Positions 4,917 to 7,729 of a stretch of 7,729 bases of DNA are shown piece after piece; position 1 is the stretch's first letter; each line of letters starts with the position of its first letter. A program made the translations under genes and the position numbers. Origin of the DNA: an uncultured Collinsella sp. (GTDB taxonomy: Bacteria; Actinomycetota; Coriobacteriia; Coriobacteriales; Coriobacteriaceae); NCBI GenBank assembly GCA_902468695.1, contig CABQZS010000100.1, positions 1 to 7,729 on the forward strand. Direction: 5' to 3'. The notes below the pieces were generated by a model that was given only the letters and a program-made list of their open reading frames with translations, was not told where the DNA came from and ran no database searches.

Positions 4917-6299
4917 ATGATCATTACTCTGTGTGGTGGCGGATCCACCTTTACCCCCGGCATCGTCAAGTCCATCGCCCTGCGCAAGGACGAGCTCGAT
5001 GTTGACGAGATTCGTCTGTACGACATCAACGAGGAACGCCAGCGCAAGATCGGCGTGCTCGTGGACTGGATTTTGCACGAGGACCTCGGCCTGGACATCA
5101 AGCTCACGGTGACTACCGACAAAAAGACGGCTTTTACCGACGCGAGCTTCGTGTTTGCCCAGATGCGCGTGGGCGGCTACGCCATGCGCGAGCAGGACGA
5201 GAAGATTCCGCTGCGTCACGGCTGCGTGGGTCAGGAGACTTGCGGTTGCGGTGGCCTTGCCTACGGCATGCGCACCATCTTCCCCATGGTCGAGCTGATT
5301 GATGACGTTGAGAAGTACGCCAAGAAGGACTACTGGATTCTCAACTACTCCAACCCTGCCGCCATCGTCTCCGAGGGCTGCCGTGTGCTGCGCCCCAACG
5401 CTCGTATCATCAACATCTGCGACATGCCGATCGCGATTATCGACGTGGTTTGCGCCGCACTCGATATCGACAAGAAGGATGTCGAGTACGATTACTTTGG
5501 CCTCAACCACTTTGGTTGGTTCACCTCGATCCGCCACAAGGGCGAGGAGGTGCTCCCGCAGCTGCGCGAGTACATCAAGGAGCATGAGATTCTGCTGCCC
5601 GATTCTTACCTCAAGGGCATGGGCTCGCTCATGGCAAAGAAGCCCGAGGAGACCGCCGACGAGCACCCCGAGCAGAATCGCCACACCAAGGGCAGCTGGT
5701 ACTACGTCTGGAAGGGCGAGTACGAGATCATGGAGTGCTTCCCGGAGTACCTGCCCAACACGTATCTGAACTATTACCTGCAGCAGAAGGAGTTCGTCGA
5801 GCACTCCAACCCCGAGCGCACCCGTGCTAACGAGGTCGAGGAGACGCGCGAGAAGAACCTCTTCGACGGCATCGACCACTACGAGAAGACGGGCGAGATC
5901 GACGAGAGCACGTTCTATGCGGGCAGCCACGGCGACTGGATTGCCGACCTGGCTATCGCTCTGAAGAACGACACCAAGCAGCGCTTCCTGGTCATTTGCG
6001 AAAACAAGGGCGCTATCCCCAACATGCCCTACGACGCTATGGTCGAGCTGCCTGCCTACATTGGCAAGAACGGCCCCGAGGTCATCAGCCGCGACAACAT
6101 TCCTCTGTTCCAGCAGGGCCTCATGATGCAGCAGCTGAACTCCGAGAAGCTCGTGGTCGAGGCTACGATCGAGGGTTCGTACGAGAAGGCGCTTAAGGCC
6201 TTTACGCTGAACAAGACCGTGCCGTCGATGAAGGTCGCCAAGGAGGTTCTTGACGACATGATCGAGGCCAACAAGGGTTACTGGCCCGAGCTTAAGTAA
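4917..6299 (+). CDS. malH: 6-phospho-alpha-glucosidase, glycoside hydrolase family 4
   Basis: This 460-residue GH4 enzyme would split intracellular alpha-glucoside 6-phosphates (maltose 6'-phosphate and relatives) to glucose 6-phosphate plus a hexose, using NAD+ and a divalent metal in a redox-elimination mechanism. The Rossmann loop is GGGSTFTPG (7-15). NICDMP (166-171) supplies metal ligand Cys168 and catalytic Asp169; LNHFGW (196-201) supplies metal ligand His198; Tyr283 in LPNTYL aligns with the catalytic base Tyr of B. subtilis GlvA. The segments ERTRANEV and the C-terminal KTVPS...YWPEL are strongly MalH/GlvA-like. Two oddities: the Gly-rich loop reads ETCGCGG where MalH and GlvA have ETCGPGG (Pro to Cys111), and about 20 extra residues lie near 232-260. 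Start ATG 4917 is 3 nt after the EIICB stop, with AAGGAG (4902-4907) inside EIICB, so translation is probably coupled. Confidence 0.94.
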   Translation: MIITLCGGGSTFTPGIVKSIALRKDELDVDEIRLYDINEERQRKIGVLVDWILHEDLGLDIKLTVTTDKKTAFTDASFVFAQMRVGGYAMREQDEKIPLRHGCVGQETCGCGGLAYGMRTIFPMVELIDDVEKYAKKDYWILNYSNPAAIVSEGCRVLRPNARIINICDMPIAIIDVVCAALDIDKKDVEYDYFGLNHFGWFTSIRHKGEEVLPQLREYIKEHEILLPDSYLKGMGSLMAKKPEETADEHPEQNRHTKGSWYYVWKGEYEIMECFPEYLPNTYLNYYLQQKEFVEHSNPERTRANEVEETREKNLFDGIDHYEKTGEIDESTFYAGSHGDWIADLAIALKNDTKQRFLVICENKGAIPNMPYDAMVELPAYIGKNGPEVISRDNIPLFQQGLMMQQLNSEKLVVEATIEGSYEKALKAFTLNKTVPSMKVAKEVLDDMIEANKGYWPELK

Positions 6300-6330
6300 A
6301 AGCAACAGGGTCGCTGACCGCATGCCTGGA

Positions 6331-6376
6331 GCAATGCCCCGTCCACGTGATTGCGTGGGCGGGGCATTGTCATTTG
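6331..6376 (+). terminator. Terminator of the alpha-glucoside operon
   Basis: AATGCCCCGTCCACG (6333-6347) pairs with CGTGGGCGGGGCATT (6354-6368) with one G-U and a 6-nt loop; C6332-G6369 extends the stem. The following TCATTT is a short, imperfect U tract. The stability of the stem and its place 31 nt after the operon's last stop codon make it a probable intrinsic terminator. Confidence 0.82.
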
Positions 6377-6555
6377 GTAACGCGTTTTATCAAATATGGC
6401 ATTTATCTGCGGTAATGTTCTATTTCACCGCTGAGGGTGACATTTCATGCCGCCTGCCGAACTGCGTGGAGACCTAACAACTTTTTAGGTCAGTGTTGTG
6501 CGTGTAGCAATTTCGCCCGGCCTCGCCTCCGGGCTGCCATGTGAGAGGGGATCTT
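6377..6555 (+). promoter_or_regulatory. Structured leader/control region of the NuoF-GltD fusion gene
   Basis: This gene-free stretch holds three dyads. TCACC-N6-GGTGA (6425-6440) is operator-like. GACCTAA/TTAGGTC (6471-6477 with 6485-6491) has a T-rich loop. GCCCGG-N8-CCGGGC (6515-6534) ends 8 nt before the Shine-Dalgarno GAGAGGGG (6543-6550). A TAATGT at 6413-6418 could be a -10 box but has no good -35. I cannot assign it to a known riboswitch class by eye. Confidence 0.35.
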
Positions 6556-7729
6556 ATGGCTCGACTGCATGTAATGGAACGCAGCCACGCTCAGGCTGTC
6601 ATGGACGACCTGCACGATGCGCTCGGACGTCGTCTGGCGGTAAGCTCGCTCGCCCCGTGTCCCGTGGAGTTTACGGCAGCGCTCGTCAACCTGTGCTCCA
6701 CCCAGAGCTGCGGCAAGTGCACGCCCTGTCGCGTGGGCCTGAGCGCGCTGAGCGACCTGCTCGCTGATGTGCTCGAAGGGCGCGCCGATGAGTCCACGCT
6801 CAACCTGATTGAGCGCACGGCCCGCACCATCTACCTTTCGAGCGACTGCGCCATCGGCTACGAAGCTGGCGCTATGGCACTCACGGCCATTCGCGGCTTC
6901 CACGACGATTTTGAGCATCACATTCGCGAGCACTCCTGCGGCTTTGATCGCGAGGCCCGCGTTCCGTGTGTCTCGGGCTGTCCGGCGCACGTCGACATTC
7001 CCGGTTACATTTCGCTCGTCGAGGCCGGCCGTTATGCCGATGCCGTCAAGGTCATCCGCAAGAACAATCCGCTGCCACTCGTCTGCGGCCTGGTGTGCGA
7101 GCATCCCTGCGAGATGCACTGCCGCCGTGGCATGGTCGATGACCCCATGAACATCCTCGCTCTCAAGCGTTTTGCCGTTGAGCACAGTGACCTCAACGAC
7201 CACAAGCCGCATGTAGTGGACAACACCGGCAAGCGCGTCGCCGTGATCGGCGGCGGCCCGGCCGGTCTTTCCTGTGCTTACTACCTGGCCGTGATGGGCC
7301 ACAAGGTGACCATCTTTGAGCAGCGCCACCACTTGGGCGGCATGCTGCGCTACGGCATCCCCAGCTATCGTCTGCCGCGCGAGCGCCTGCAGGCCGAGAT
7401 CGACTGGATCTTGAGCGCCGGCATCGACGTTGAGCTCGATCACTCCGTCAACGGCGAGGAGCTTGCCCGCCTGCGTGACGAGTTCGATGCCGTCTACCTG
7501 GCCATCGGTGCCCATAGCGACAAGAAGCTCGGCCTTCCGGGCGAAGAGGCGCCCGGCGTGGAGTCGGCCGTCAAGATGCTGCGTGCCATTGGAGACGACG
7601 AGCTGCCCGACCTGAGCGGCCAGCGCGTGTGCGTCATCGGCGGCGGCAACGTGGCCATGGACGTGGCGCGCTCTGCCGTGCGCTGCGGGGCCGAAAAGGT
7701 AAGCATCGTCTACCGCCGTCGTATCTGCG
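6556..7729 (+). CDS. NuoF-type Fe-S domain fused to a GltD/NfnB-like NAD(P)H oxidoreductase (5' part)
   Basis: The first 391 codons are present and the frame is open at the window edge. Residues about 45-115 resemble the C-terminal 4Fe-4S domain of NuoF: SCGKCTPCRVG gives Cys52/55/58, and Cys98 lies 40 residues on (41 in E. coli NuoF). A Cys-rich GltD-like domain follows: PCVSGCPAHVDIP (Cys138, Cys142) and Cys177/181/185/189, expected to bind further 4Fe-4S clusters. Then come an FAD dinucleotide fold (VIGGGPAG, 230-237) and an NAD(P)H fold (VIGGGNVAMDVAR, 360-371). The NuoF flavin/NADH fold is missing, so pyridine nucleotide must bind in the GltD part. Such proteins accompany [FeFe]-hydrogenase, formate dehydrogenase or bifurcating complexes in anaerobes; the partner is off the window. 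The ATG has GAGAGGGG 5 nt upstream. A glutamate synthase small subunit is less likely because of the N-terminal domain. Confidence 0.88.
   Translation, partial: MARLHVMERSHAQAVMDDLHDALGRRLAVSSLAPCPVEFTAALVNLCSTQSCGKCTPCRVGLSALSDLLADVLEGRADESTLNLIERTARTIYLSSDCAIGYEAGAMALTAIRGFHDDFEHHIREHSCGFDREARVPCVSGCPAHVDIPGYISLVEAGRYADAVKVIRKNNPLPLVCGLVCEHPCEMHCRRGMVDDPMNILALKRFAVEHSDLNDHKPHVVDNTGKRVAVIGGGPAGLSCAYYLAVMGHKVTIFEQRHHLGGMLRYGIPSYRLPRERLQAEIDWILSAGIDVELDHSVNGEELARLRDEFDAVYLAIGAHSDKKLGLPGEEAPGVESAVKMLRAIGDDELPDLSGQRVCVIGGGNVAMDVARSAVRCGAEKVSIVYRRRIC

Noticed and set aside
3237..6323. A 1028-codon open frame on the minus strand
   Set aside because: It is antisense to the EIICB and GH4 genes, whose families are certain. 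Strong third-position G/C bias removes stops from the complementary frame; the translation is low-complexity (Val/Leu/Asp/His-rich).
6440..6555. A molybdenum-cofactor riboswitch ahead of the redox gene
   Set aside because: The hairpins present do not match the conserved blocks of that riboswitch as I remember them; an Rfam search would settle it.
6490..7515. A 341-codon minus-strand open frame
   Set aside because: It is antisense to the NuoF-GltD fusion gene, which has clear cluster and dinucleotide-binding motifs on the plus strand.

Overview
The window looks like part of a gut actinobacterial chromosome, most likely Collinsella or a close relative in the Coriobacteriia. That is inference from moderately high GC with strong third-position G/C bias in the sugar genes, Firmicutes-style PTS and antiterminator genes, an EFR1-type flavodoxin-ferredoxin, and spacer repeats with a GGGGACAGGTT-like core. 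No marker gene in the window proves the taxon. Nothing reads as phage, CRISPR, tRNA, rRNA or an insertion-sequence transposase.

Layout. (1) 1-158: the last 28 codons of a Gly/Arg/Lys-rich protein tail, probably a DEAD-box RNA helicase, closed by a strong intrinsic terminator. (2) 159-706: a gene-poor spacer with an inverted pair of 26-nt repeats about 185 bp apart, then a perfect 14-bp palindrome and a possible -10 box ahead of the next gene. (3) 707-1468: a complete EFR1-family protein (flavodoxin-like domain plus 2[4Fe-4S] ferredoxin). (4) 1469-1811: a dense spacer holding REP-like inverted and direct repeats, a tandem pair of CCG-N5-CGG dyads exactly 21 bp apart, a putative promoter, and an RNA leader that looks like a BglG/LicT ribonucleic antiterminator (RAT) overlapping a terminator-like hairpin. 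(5) 1812-6299: a four-gene sugar operon coding for glucose-type PTS EIIA, a BglG/LicT-type antiterminator, an alpha-glucoside-type PTS EIICB and a GH4 6-phospho-alpha-glucosidase of the MalH/GlvA type, closed by a hairpin terminator at 6331-6376. (6) 6377-7729: a structured spacer and the 5' part (391 codons) of a flavoprotein that fuses a NuoF-type 4Fe-4S domain to a GltD/NfnB-like oxidoreductase. It runs off the window.

How the genes work together. EIIA and EIICB would import and phosphorylate an alpha-glucoside such as maltose or a sucrose isomer. The GH4 enzyme would split the 6-phospho-disaccharide into glucose 6-phosphate and glucose (or another hexose). The antiterminator, whose activity is normally set by PTS phosphorylation of its PRD histidines, would bind the RAT in the leader and let polymerase read through into the operon that contains its own gene. 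The two flanking redox genes appear to be separate transcription units.

The most notable points are the RAT/terminator switch, the 21-bp tandem dyad, the NuoF-GltD fusion, a GH4 variant with an extra Cys in its Gly-rich loop, and the repeat families in the spacers.
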